Shown one piece after another: positions 52,039-60,700 of a stretch of DNA of 64,000 nt; position 1 is the stretch's first letter, and each line of letters begins with the position of its first letter. This DNA comes from a bacterium. GTDB taxonomy: Bacteria > Eisenbacteria > RBG-16-71-46 > CAIMUX01. Position numbers and translations under genes: made by a program. The stretch covers positions 186,001-250,000 of the forward strand of contig JAUIHP010000001.1 in the NCBI GenBank assembly GCA_030431975.1. Direction: 5' to 3'. The notes under the pieces were generated by a model. It was given only the letters and a program-made list of their open reading frames with translations, did not search any database and had not been told where the DNA came from.

Positions 52039-53289
52039 CTACAAAGCCAGCAGGACCACGGTCTCCTCGCTGCTGATCTGCCCAGCTTCCAGGAGGCTGA
52101 AGTACCCTGCGACCGAGAGGGCTCCATCGCCGGCCTGCGCAGGCGAAGCCGAAAGGAGCTGCCGGGCGCGTTCGCACTCGTCGGGCTCAACGACCACCGG
52201 ATATCCGGCGCTCTCCATCATCGACCGAGCCAATCCGAATCCGTGCGGTGGAAGGGTGTGGTCGGCAGCGACGGCTTGCAGGCCTCGCTGGATAGCGGAC
52301 GGAATGGGCGCCTCCGGACCATTGCGAAGTCCGGCCGCAAGGACGTCGGCAACTTCTTCGCGCACTCCGGGCAGCCGAAGGACGTCACCGAGAGCTCCGT
52401 TCAGCGATGCCTGGATGCCCTGGAGCGCGGGGTAGATTCCCCGCTCATAGGCGTCGCGCCCGCCGGGTGATGCTGCTTCGTCCACGAAGTGGAAACGCGG
52501 AAGCGAGCTCAGGATCCCCAACCGAAATGCCTCCCTCAAACCCATGGCCACGGCGACGTCGATGCCTTCACGTCGCGGCAGCAGGATGCGGTCGGGCTCG
52601 AGGTGTCGTCGCCGCAACTGGTCGGCGATCTCGTAGCCGATCAGGATCTCGGCCTCGTGCATCTCGCCGCGGGGACCGAGGGCCCGCGTGAAGATCAGCC
52701 CCTCCCGGGCATCCCCACCCTCCAGTTCCGCCACGCTCTCCACACCAAGTCGAAAGCCGAGCGATTGGGCCAGGCTTCGAGCCTCCGGCAGATCGGTTGC
52801 GCCATCCACAGACCGCAGGTTCGGCTCCGCTTCCGAAAGCCAGGCCGGAAGAAGCGCCCCCAAAAGGCCGCGACGGTAGCGGCCCCCGCCGGCATACTCC
52901 GCCGCCGAAGCGAGCCAGACAGATCCTGCCGGATCGGTTCGGCTGAGCACCTCGAGCGTCTCCGCCCGCGAGAGGCTGACCGGACGAAAGGGAGCGCCGA
53001 CCTTCTCTTCGAGTTGACGCACACGGTGAGTCCACGTCGCGTCCCTCCCCCCCTCTGCGCGAAATCGCACGTAGGTCGCCATGAGGTGCCGGAATCGAAG
53101 GAAGGAATTGGGCGGACCGAGATCGGGCCAGAAGAGGCCGGCCGCATCGATTTCGCGTAGGAGGATGTGGTCCTTGGCCGTAGCGGCCAGACGCCCACGC
53201 GGACAGTGGAATCCCACGTCCGAGCCGGGCCCGATGAGGGCTCCGCAGGTGCTGCATACGAAAAAGACGGGAAGCATCTTCCTAGCCAT
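52039..53289 (-). CDS. Threonine-synthase-like protein lacking the PLP lysine
   Basis: The 416-residue protein aligns by eye with fold-type II threonine synthases. A Zn-ribbon-like start (Cys12, Cys15, Cys29) is followed by LSRTDPAGSVWLASAAEYAG. The usual G-x-F-K-D-R reads GGRYRRG (135-141), with Arg139 where PLP-binding Lys is expected. The segment after it that normally carries S-x-G-N is shortened. The YEIADQL, LPRFHFVD and LREAFRLGIL segments remain, but the P-V-G-G-G phosphate loop is replaced by LPRREGID. It is therefore probably a pseudoenzyme. Start MARKML is at 53289. It is just upstream of the sulfatase-fold gene, 32 bp away. Confidence 0.75.
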   Translation of the reverse strand: MARKMLPVFFVCSTCGALIGPGSDVGFHCPRGRLAATAKDHILLREIDAAGLFWPDLGPPNSFLRFRHLMATYVRFRAEGGRDATWTHRVRQLEEKVGAPFRPVSLSRAETLEVLSRTDPAGSVWLASAAEYAGGGRYRRGLLGALLPAWLSEAEPNLRSVDGATDLPEARSLAQSLGFRLGVESVAELEGGDAREGLIFTRALGPRGEMHEAEILIGYEIADQLRRRHLEPDRILLPRREGIDVAVAMGLREAFRLGILSSLPRFHFVDEAASPGGRDAYERGIYPALQGIQASLNGALGDVLRLPGVREEVADVLAAGLRNGPEAPIPSAIQRGLQAVAADHTLPPHGFGLARSMMESAGYPVVVEPDECERARQLLSASPAQAGDGALSVAGYFSLLEAGQISSEETVVLLAL

Positions 53290-53421
53290 CGGCCGAATCG
53301 CCTGGATTCTGGAGTGCCGCCGTCGAACGCGAATCGCCCGAGGCTTATGGTGGGACGGGGTATTGTTTCGTCGTGCGCCTCGGTGAGAGAATGGATTTTC
53401 CGCGACTGAAAGGAGCCAATC

Positions 53422-55398
53422 ATGACCCACTCCGCATTGCGCACCGGTTTCGTCGCCACGATCCTCGCCGGACTCAGCGTCCTCGGATCGCCGACCCATT
53501 CCAGCGCGGCGGATCCGATCTCGATCGCGAAGCAGCCGGAACGAACGGCGCGCAATCTCGCAAGATGGCAGGCGGACGCACTGCCGAACCGTGTTTGGGT
53601 CTACTTCACCGACAAGGGCTTCACTGATCACGACCAACTTCCGGATCGTCTTCGCAATGCAGAACTGCAGATGGCTCCGAAGGCAAAGCTTCGTCGAATC
53701 CTGCGCGCGTCCCTTGGGTCAACGCCCTCCGCGTCCAACCCGAGATCGCCTGGTCCAGAGTCGGCTCACGATCGGGATCGTTTCCTCGTCGACTACGACG
53801 ACCTCCCGGTTGCGCCCTCTTATGTCGAGGCCCTTCGCGACCTCGGTTTGACGGTCCACCAACAGAGCCGGTGGCTCAACGCGGTCAGCGTCCAGGCTTT
53901 CGACCGTTCGGCTCTGGCCGCGCTTCGAAGCGCCGCCGACCTGCCTTTTGTCCGTAAGCTCGAACCGGTACGCGGCGGGTACTCGGACCGTCCCTTAGAC
54001 CGAGACTTCGACCTCGAGAGGAGCCCCGAGCCCGGCAACACACACGATCACGAGGCGGGAATCGATCCCAACGACACACACGATCCCGGGACGGCAATCG
54101 ATCCCCCGAGTCCCGACGCCCCATCGAACCGAGACAGCGGCGGAGACTACGGCCTCTCCTATGATCAGCTCGAGCAGATCAACGTCATCGAAGCCCACGA
54201 CAACGGGCTGACCGGCGCCGGAGTTTGGGTCGCCGTCTTCGACACCGGCTTCTACCACCCGCACGCTGCCTTCTCCGACGCAGTGAACGAAGGTCGGCTC
54301 ATTGACCAGTACGACTTCGTCCACAACGACGACGAAACGATGGACGAGCCCAACGACTTTCAAGGCCAGCACAACCACGGGACCTTCACCTGGTCTGCCT
54401 TGGGCGGACGCGAAGCGGGGATGTTCTCGAGCCCGGCCTACGGCGCCTCGTTCATCCTGGCCAAGACGGAAGACCTCGGCTCGGAAACCCAGGTCGAAGA
54501 GGACAACTGGATCGCCGCCGCGGAGTGGGCGGATCAACTGGGCGCGGACATCATCTCGTCCTCGCTGAACTACATCCTCTGGTACGAGTACGAGGACATG
54601 GACGGAGACACAGCGCCCATCACCCAAGCAGCCGACCTTTGCGCAGAGCGCGGCATCGTCGTGGTCATCTCCGCCGGCAACCAGGGCGCGAGCGACTGGT
54701 ACTACATCGGTGCGCCTGCCGATGGGGATTCCGTCATCGCCGTCGGCGCCGTCGACTCGGCAAATGAGTTGGCCGTCTACTCCAGTCACGGCCCGACGTT
54801 CGACGGGCGCACGAAACCGGAAGTGGTCGCCCTGGGAGTGGACACGTACTGCGCCACTCCGCCGAACTTCGGAGCGGACTACTGGTGGATCTCCGGAACG
54901 TCCCTAAGCTGCCCCCTGGTCGCTGGCGGCGCTGCGCTCATCTTGGAAGCCAACCCAACCTGGACTCCCGGTGATGTTCGCGCTGCCCTCTTGCAAACCG
55001 CCGACAACTCCGACAATCCGGACAACGACCGCGGTTGGGGATTGATCGACGTGTGGACCGCCTTGAACGAACCCATTTCCGTCGACGGGATGGACGACAT
55101 CGATGGCCCGGGAGAGTCTGACTTCCAGGCGCGGTCCTACCTTTCGCTTCAGGCGACGCCGAATCCCGGAACCGACCGGGTTCAGTTGCAGTTGAATCGG
55201 TCGGTTGCCGGACCGGTCCGACTCACGATTTATGATCCTGGAGGTCGTGAGGTCTTCCAACGCGATGCAACCGATCGGGAACTTTGGGAGTGGACCGGAC
55301 GGGACGACTCAGGAAGGAAAGTGCCGGCGGGAGTATATCTGGCCCGAGTCGCGACATCGGAGGGCGCTGCGGTCTCTCGGATCACCTTGACGCGTTGA
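53422..55398 (+). CDS. Secreted subtilisin-like serine protease (S8) with Por/FlgD-like C-terminus
   Basis: The 658-residue protease has a signal peptide, a prodomain (about 30-185), a Pro/Asp/Thr-rich linker (about 195-235, repeat-like) and an S8 catalytic domain. The triad is Asp274 (VFDTGFYHPH), His319 (QHNHGTFT) and Ser494 (ISGTSLSCPL), with the oxyanion Asn in SAGNQGAS. The C-terminal 85 residues (TPNPGTDRVQLQLNRS to the end) match the FlgD/Por-like tails seen elsewhere in this window. ATG 53422 follows AAAGGAG. It probably works outside the cell. Confidence 0.94.
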   Translation: MTHSALRTGFVATILAGLSVLGSPTHSSAADPISIAKQPERTARNLARWQADALPNRVWVYFTDKGFTDHDQLPDRLRNAELQMAPKAKLRRILRASLGSTPSASNPRSPGPESAHDRDRFLVDYDDLPVAPSYVEALRDLGLTVHQQSRWLNAVSVQAFDRSALAALRSAADLPFVRKLEPVRGGYSDRPLDRDFDLERSPEPGNTHDHEAGIDPNDTHDPGTAIDPPSPDAPSNRDSGGDYGLSYDQLEQINVIEAHDNGLTGAGVWVAVFDTGFYHPHAAFSDAVNEGRLIDQYDFVHNDDETMDEPNDFQGQHNHGTFTWSALGGREAGMFSSPAYGASFILAKTEDLGSETQVEEDNWIAAAEWADQLGADIISSSLNYILWYEYEDMDGDTAPITQAADLCAERGIVVVISAGNQGASDWYYIGAPADGDSVIAVGAVDSANELAVYSSHGPTFDGRTKPEVVALGVDTYCATPPNFGADYWWISGTSLSCPLVAGGAALILEANPTWTPGDVRAALLQTADNSDNPDNDRGWGLIDVWTALNEPISVDGMDDIDGPGESDFQARSYLSLQATPNPGTDRVQLQLNRSVAGPVRLTIYDPGGREVFQRDATDRELWEWTGRDDSGRKVPAGVYLARVATSEGAAVSRITLTR

Positions 55399-55619
55399 CC
55401 CACCTACCCAACCGGCGACATCGGAGATCCGACCTCCTCCGGCACCGTCGCCGAAGAATCTTTTTGCGAGCCGGGAAACCGAACGGGGCAACCATTCGTC
55501 CTCTGCAAAACACACAAATTCCAAAGACTCAGGAGCGAGGCATCCATACAGAGAAACGTCGAATCCGCCCGCGTCATGCACCGACCGGCGACGTCCCCCG
55601 CACGCGCTCTCGGGCGACG

Positions 55620-56726
55620 TTGCGTTCCTGCCTTTCTTCCGGGATTCGTCCCCGGCCTCATTCCGGGCTTCGTTCCCGCCTTACTTCCGGCCTTACTTCC
55701 GGGTTTACTATCGAGTTTGCTTTCGCGCTCACTCTCAGCCTCATGGTTCTCATCCTCGGCGGAGGCCCTCACCTCGTACCCAACGCCTCGGCCGCGCCGT
55801 CCATGGATCCCAGTGCCTCGAGTTCCCCTTGCCGGATCGACGCCGTCCGGCACCGCCTCGGCGTCCTTCGCGCGCACCTTGCAAAGCCGAAGCCCGACCA
55901 CGGTCACCGAATGCGGCTGGAGATCGAGTCTCTGGCTCGTTTCCTCGGCCTCAACCCATGCCTCCAGGACCCCCGACCGGACCATATCGACCCGGAGGCG
56001 GCCGCGTTCCTGGACGAATTTCGTTCCGTAACTCTCGACTTCTACTCGGAACCTTCGTTTTCACCCTACGAACGTAGGGCGGCTCTCTTCTCGGTGCTTC
56101 TCGTCCCGACCGGATCGGACTACTGGGAAACGGGAGTTCGCGCTCTCGTCGATCGTCCGCTCCAGCTGGCTCCGGGCAACGACTGGCGACGGGAGCATCG
56201 TCGGGCCGGGCTCACGTCGAGTGTGGGGCTGGATCAGTGGCGTCGCTCGTTCCTGCCCGCGGGGCTGTTGCGCACCCTAGTCGACCAGAGAATGGACCCG
56301 GACTTCCGGCTGGATCTGGCCGCCCTCATCGTCGCTTCAGAGCTTCCCTCCTGGGAACGGGGTGACTACTTCAAGGACTACGAGATCGACATTCCCAACT
56401 TCCGCGCGCTGGAGTGGAACTTGGAAGCGGTGGAAAGAACCCTGCACCGCGCCCTCACCGAACGCAGCCGACAAACCGGACGACTTCCCGAGGCCCTGCA
56501 CGACGAGGAAGGTCGGCTCCTCGCCGATCAGGTCCCCAATCTGTTCCAAACGGAGGACGGGAGGACGGCCGCAAGGTGGCTCTATGGATGGCCGGGGATT
56601 CGCCTTGCCGACTACGAGTCCCACGGCAGCATCGGCATCGTCCGGATCGTCGGCCACGGCTTCGATTTCGAAACCTCGTGGTGGCTGACCGTGGAAGACA
56701 AGATGTCGACCGCGTCGCAGAAATAA
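55620..56726 (+). CDS. Exported protein of unknown function
   Basis: About 368 residues if the TTG at 55620 is used; an ATG at 55743 gives a shorter form. The start is uncertain because a 12-bp-like repeat (ttccgggcttcgttcccgcc type, 55640-55735) codes the N-terminus. A hydrophobic stretch with TLSLMVLILGG and a site near PNASAAPS suggest export. The rest is helical and charged, with several Trp residues (WERGDYFKDYEIDIPNFRAL), and shows no family I recognise. It stands alone between the subtilisin and the M17 aminopeptidase and ends at a strong hairpin. Confidence 0.5.
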   Translation: MRSCLSSGIRPRPHSGLRSRLTSGLTSGFTIEFAFALTLSLMVLILGGGPHLVPNASAAPSMDPSASSSPCRIDAVRHRLGVLRAHLAKPKPDHGHRMRLEIESLARFLGLNPCLQDPRPDHIDPEAAAFLDEFRSVTLDFYSEPSFSPYERRAALFSVLLVPTGSDYWETGVRALVDRPLQLAPGNDWRREHRRAGLTSSVGLDQWRRSFLPAGLLRTLVDQRMDPDFRLDLAALIVASELPSWERGDYFKDYEIDIPNFRALEWNLEAVERTLHRALTERSRQTGRLPEALHDEEGRLLADQVPNLFQTEDGRTAARWLYGWPGIRLADYESHGSIGIVRIVGHGFDFETSWWLTVEDKMSTASQK

Positions 56727-56729
56727 GAC

Positions 56730-56777
56730 GACCCCGGATCCGCAGGATTCGAACAAGGTCGAACCGGATCCGGGGTC
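56730..56777 (+). terminator. Hairpin terminator after the unknown exported gene
   Basis: A perfect 13-bp stem pairs 56730-56742 with 56765-56777. The 22-nt loop contains a further small TTCGA/TCGAA pair. No T-run follows. The ~320 bp between it and the aminopeptidase start shows no gene I can support. Confidence 0.65.
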
Positions 56778-57099
56778 TGGCTTCACGAGGCTATGCCGAA
56801 CGATGGACTCGGGGGGGCCGGGCTTCCACCCTACAACACAGCCTCGTAAACGGTTGGAACGAGGGGTCGGTCATGAGCCTCGTCCAAGTCTGTTACCGAT
56901 TCGGTCCGCGGCGTGTGACCTCTTTTTCTCCGCGATCGCCCAAACTCTTCGGCCCACTCTCCTCGATCGGGCCCATCCGCTGTCGAGACAAGTGCCGCAG
57001 CATGTTAGCCTTCGCTCGAGTTCGCCATCCAGGCCCGCTCCGGACTGCCGTGAGTCTCGTCGCACGTCCGAGGCGGAGCCACTTTCCTCAGGAGGGACC

Positions 57100-58479
57100 G
57101 TGCGCCCGACCCAACACCTGACCGACTCCACGAAGGGTTCGGTACCGATCCAACTGCTCGATTCCGCCTCACTCGAAAAGTGGCTGCCGAAGGCGGATGA
57201 ACGGACGGCCCGTTGGGTTCAACTGAATGGATTCAGTGGAAAGCCCGGTCAGTTCTGCCTCCTACCCGATGCCGGTGGTGCACTCGAGTGCGTCCTGGTC
57301 GGAGCGGAGAAAGATGCCGGAATCTGGGACACCGCGGCGCTCGCGGAAAGTCTTCCCTCCGGCCGCTATCACCTGGATCCGGAACCGAAAGAGGCGGTTG
57401 CGACGCGCGTCGCGCTGGCCTGGGCGTTGGCCTCGTACACCTTCGAGAATTATTCGAAGAGCGAGCAGAGTTTCGCGGAGCTGGTCTGGCCGAAGAAGGC
57501 CGATCGCAAGTACGTGGAGCGGGCGGCCGAGGGAACCTACCTGATCCGTGATCTGATCAACACGCCGGCAGAGGATCTCGGACCGCCGGAACTGGCGGAC
57601 GCCGCAAAGACGCTGGCTCGCGCGCACAAAGCAAAGTGCACGGTCATCACCGGCGAACAGCTTCTGAAGAAGAACTACCCAATGATCCACACCGTCGGTC
57701 GCGCCGCCGACAAGGAGCCCTGCCTCATCGATCTACGTTGGGAGGGTTCCGCCCGAGGCAAGCAAATCACTCTCGTCGGCAAAGGCGTCATCTTTGATTC
57801 CGGCGGCCTCGACATCAAGAACGCCGCCGGAATGCGCTTCATGAAGAAGGACATGGGAGGCTCCGCGCATGTCCTGGGACTGGCCGCGATGATCATGGCG
57901 GCCAAGCTCAAGGTGCGGCTTCGCGTTCTCGTTCCGGCCGTGGAAAACGCCATCTCCGGAAACGCCTTCCGACCCGGAGACGTCCTCCGTTCACGCCAGG
58001 GACTGACCGTGGAGATCGGCAACACGGACGCGGAAGGCCGACTGGTACTCGCGGATGCGTTGACCGAGGCCAGCAGCGAAGATCCCGCTCTCATCGTCGA
58101 CTTCGCAACTCTGACCGGCGCCGCGCGGATCGCGCTCGGAACGGAAGTCCCGGCTTTTTATACGCACAGCGACAAGCTGGCGACAAGGTTGATGCACTTC
58201 TCGAAGAAGGACCAGGATCCGGTTTGGCGAATGCCGCTCCACCAACCGTATCGCGAACTCCTGAACCACGGAGTCGCCGATTTGAACCACACTGCCGACG
58301 GCGGCTTTGGCGGATCCATCACCGCCGCTCTCTTTCTCAACGAGTTCGTCGGGAAAGACATTCCGTGGATCCACGTCGACCTCATGGCCTGGAACCTGCG
58401 CGGGCGCCCGGGCCGACCGATCGGCGGAGAAGCGATGGGACTCCGCGCCATGTACCGGTTGATCGAGGAATTCGCGTGA
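57100..58479 (+). CDS. Leucyl aminopeptidase family protein (M17)
   Basis: The 459-residue protein is an M17 metalloaminopeptidase that removes N-terminal residues from peptides using two metals. The core GKGVIFDSGGLDIK, the NTDAEGRL signature and a Lys in the first motif are intact. The C-terminal HVDLMAWNLRGRPGRPIGGEA completes the family pattern. GTG 57100 has AGGAGGGACC upstream; the frame extending to 56803 lacks a site and family sequence. The stop overlaps the start of the next gene, so the two are translated together. Confidence 0.93.
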   Translation: MRPTQHLTDSTKGSVPIQLLDSASLEKWLPKADERTARWVQLNGFSGKPGQFCLLPDAGGALECVLVGAEKDAGIWDTAALAESLPSGRYHLDPEPKEAVATRVALAWALASYTFENYSKSEQSFAELVWPKKADRKYVERAAEGTYLIRDLINTPAEDLGPPELADAAKTLARAHKAKCTVITGEQLLKKNYPMIHTVGRAADKEPCLIDLRWEGSARGKQITLVGKGVIFDSGGLDIKNAAGMRFMKKDMGGSAHVLGLAAMIMAAKLKVRLRVLVPAVENAISGNAFRPGDVLRSRQGLTVEIGNTDAEGRLVLADALTEASSEDPALIVDFATLTGAARIALGTEVPAFYTHSDKLATRLMHFSKKDQDPVWRMPLHQPYRELLNHGVADLNHTADGGFGGSITAALFLNEFVGKDIPWIHVDLMAWNLRGRPGRPIGGEAMGLRAMYRLIEEFA

Positions 58480-59069
58480 GCCGAAAGCGGCAGTCCGTTC
58501 CCCAGTTGGATCTGTTGGAGGCGGCACCCCGCCGCCCCGACCTCGATCCGACTCCTCCGCTGGCACGACACGGCTCGTGCCCGCGTGTCCTCGAAATGAT
58601 CCGGCAGGTCCGTATCTTCTTTCCGGAGTTGGACGGCATCTCCATCCGCGTCGGACTAACTCGCGCCGCCGCCGGCTTCGCCGCCAAGGACGAGTTCATG
58701 GTCTGGATGAATCCGCGCGGGTTGACGCGGCACACCATTGCGCACGAGCTGACGCATTTGTTACAGAACCTGGATCTCGTCCCCAAGGGTGAGAAGAGTG
58801 CCGATCTCTATGCATTGGCCCGTCACCGCACGTTGGTCGATGAGATGCCCTGCTATTTGAAGACTCCGCGGGCCATGACCAACGAATGGCCGGACCGGCG
58901 CGAAGAAATCGAGGCGACACTTCACCGGACGGCGAAAGAGGCCCTGGTCGAGAGGGAAAACGGTCGGCGGCGTTACCTGCGGTGGTTCGAAGACGTGCTG
59001 GCGGAGACGTGGAGACCGGCAACGGTGGTGGCGCCGATTGCGCGAGGTGTGCAGACCGCGCTGCTCTAG
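58476..59069 (+). CDS. HELTH-motif metalloprotein overlapping the aminopeptidase gene
   Basis: The 197-residue protein starts with GTG at 58476, overlapping the aminopeptidase TGA by four bases. It contains HTIAHELTHLLQ, an HExxH zinc-peptidase signature, with a third ligand perhaps in the DLYALARH segment 30-35 residues later. Its length and the rest of the sequence fit no family I know well; SprT-like or M48/M78-like small peptidases are possible. Coupled expression with an aminopeptidase suggests peptide breakdown, but that is inference. Confidence 0.7.
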   Translation: MSRKRQSVPQLDLLEAAPRRPDLDPTPPLARHGSCPRVLEMIRQVRIFFPELDGISIRVGLTRAAAGFAAKDEFMVWMNPRGLTRHTIAHELTHLLQNLDLVPKGEKSADLYALARHRTLVDEMPCYLKTPRAMTNEWPDRREEIEATLHRTAKEALVERENGRRRYLRWFEDVLAETWRPATVVAPIARGVQTALL

Positions 59070-59121
59070 TGGACCTCCGCAGCCCGGGCAGCGTCCAGTA
59101 CCTGGAGTCTTCGATGCCCGC

Positions 59122-59598
59122 TCAAACGGGGACGGATTCGGCCGGTGTTCCTACTGGGCCTCCCGGCGCCGTTGGATCAATTTCAACTCGAGTCATAAGG
59201 CGAACTCCCCCCAATGCCTTGATCACTCGCTCCGCACGCTCCAAAGTGACTCCGTGGTACTCATTACGTTCATCCCGAGAAACTACTGACTCCTGCACGC
59301 CCATTCGCCTCGCGAGTTCTCTTTGAGTCATGCCGTGGAAAATGCGCAAGCCGATGAGCACTCGGCCGAGCCCTTGAAGGTTCTCGAGCTCATCGAACTC
59401 TCCGCGCTTGAGTCGTTCGTAGCTTTGGACTTCTTCGACAAGCTGGAGATGGAACGACTCCAGAGGTTCTCTCAGCTTCGCTATCTGCTCCGGCGAGAAG
59501 CCCTGCTTTTCCCAGGCAACAGCGTGCCGATCGAGCCGGTCACGCTCCGCATCAATCCGATTGACCGCTTGTTGGTACTCGTTCTCATTTCGGATCAC
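59122..59598 (-). CDS. XRE-family helix-turn-helix protein (second gene of a TA-like pair)
   Basis: The 158-residue protein has a coiled-coil-like charged N-terminal half (1-75) and a C-terminal XRE/HTH domain: GLRIFHGMTQRELARRMGVQ, then ESVVSRDERNEYHGVTLERA. GTG at 59598 overlaps the stop of the upstream gene as GTGA. This layout is like HigA-type antitoxins or the HTH partners of nucleotidyltransferase-like proteins, which repress their own operon. No clear palindrome in the promoter region was recognised. Confidence 0.82.
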   Translation of the reverse strand: MIRNENEYQQAVNRIDAERDRLDRHAVAWEKQGFSPEQIAKLREPLESFHLQLVEEVQSYERLKRGEFDELENLQGLGRVLIGLRIFHGMTQRELARRMGVQESVVSRDERNEYHGVTLERAERVIKALGGVRLMTRVEIDPTAPGGPVGTPAESVPV

Positions 59599-60155
59599 GT
59601 CTGGACTCCTGCAGCTGTCTCGACAATGCGAATGATTCCCTTCGGCGCACCGTTGTCGCGCCTCTTGCGGAAGAAAGCCGGAAACTCCAATGGCTGCCCA
59701 TGCTCATCGTTTCCTGCAACCAGCCCAGCGTAGTGTGGATACATCTCTATGCGGTAGGCGTGCCACATCGGCAACTGTAGCTTCGGGTACCCACGGTAGG
59801 CACGTCGCGCACTGTGGCTCCATGTCCAGCTCTTCTTGGGATCGATCCGGTTGAGATCGCGTTCCAAGTCTCCGGAAGCGAAACGCATGGGCTCGCACGC
59901 GAAGTAGCCATCAATGTCGTTGGGATGATCCTTGTCCTCGGCGAACGATCCATCGACAAAGATCTCATCGACCCCGACATCGCGCAGCTGCCCCACGACG
60001 ATGCGTAGGTTCGAGACCAGCTGCCGACGCCACGATTCGTCCCAGTTTGGTGTCCGCGGTTCCGGACCGGCCACAAACGTGGACTCCTCGATCTGGTCCA
60101 ACGTCATTTCGTAATCTCCTGGAGGTAAGACGCCGTCCACGGTGAATCGAGGCAA
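59595..60155 (-). CDS. Nucleotidyltransferase-like protein (DUF6932-type), first gene of a TA-like pair
   Basis: The 186-residue protein has the core VDEIFVDGSFAEDKDHPNDIDGYF, a GS...D-x-D nucleotidyltransferase motif of MNT type, as in DUF6932-like proteins. The rest is compact and without further domains (PRRAYRGYPKLQLPMWHAYR segment near the C-terminus). TTG 60155 has GGAAGGAGCC a few bases upstream. It is the leading gene of a tight two-gene unit with an XRE partner, a common form of toxin-antitoxin or defence module; toxicity is not shown by sequence. Confidence 0.75.
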   Translation of the reverse strand: MPRFTVDGVLPPGDYEMTLDQIEESTFVAGPEPRTPNWDESWRRQLVSNLRIVVGQLRDVGVDEIFVDGSFAEDKDHPNDIDGYFACEPMRFASGDLERDLNRIDPKKSWTWSHSARRAYRGYPKLQLPMWHAYRIEMYPHYAGLVAGNDEHGQPLEFPAFFRKRRDNGAPKGIIRIVETAAGVQT

Positions 60156-60355
60156 CCAAAGGCTCCTTCCCTATCGCCATCATACTAGGCATTTTTGTCA
60201 TGCTGTACACATTCGTAGAACATCAGCGAGCGAGTCCTCGTCGCTCCTTTGACGTCCTTTGCGAGAAATGGGCCGCGTACGGCGACGGCGGGTCGGCTCG
60301 CCTGCCGGACTCCTTGCCACAAGTGGAGTCGAAGGGGGCGTTCGGCCGAAGAGAC

Positions 60356-60700
60356 TCAAGGCTCTGTCGAAGGTAGGACTCCCATCGGGAGATTGGCGTT
60401 CGACATGCACCAGACCTCCGGATCGGGAAAGCGAGAGAGATATCTCCTGGCGCGGAGGAGCGCGTCGTGGAGAAACTGACGCGGCTCCCGTAGCCACAGG
60501 CCCTCGTACTCCTTCGACCTGGCCTCCGACACGAGTACGTCCAGAGGCAACCGAACGAAGTCCGCATCCCAACCGGGCCACCATCGTTGGGCTTTGGAAC
60601 GCGTATGCGCCCAGTATCGCTCCCACTTCGTGTACCCGTGGTAGTCGAAAACAAACTCGTCGCCGATCACAACGATGTGGTTTCCGGGGTGGCCATCTGG
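60356..60700 (-). pseudogene. 3' fragment of an unknown gene
   Basis: An open frame of about 114 codons runs in the same frame right after the beta-helix stop (TAG at 60701-60703) and ends at TGA 60356. It has natural amino-acid composition (GHPGNHIVVIGDEFVFDYHG and many Trp/Tyr residues) but no ribosome site; the first possible start is GTG 60670. It looks like the C-terminal part of a lost gene, with a cysteine-peptidase-like feel to the first strands, but I cannot name a family. Confidence 0.4.

Noticed and set aside
55576-56031. Alternative frame with a hydrophobic Leu/Pro-rich start
   Set aside because: It is made by the repeat at 55640-55735 and does not join the coding frame that follows.
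56743-56764. tRNA-like T-loop (TTCGAA) in the hairpin loop
   Set aside because: No cloverleaf can be drawn around it; it is the loop of a terminator-like hairpin.
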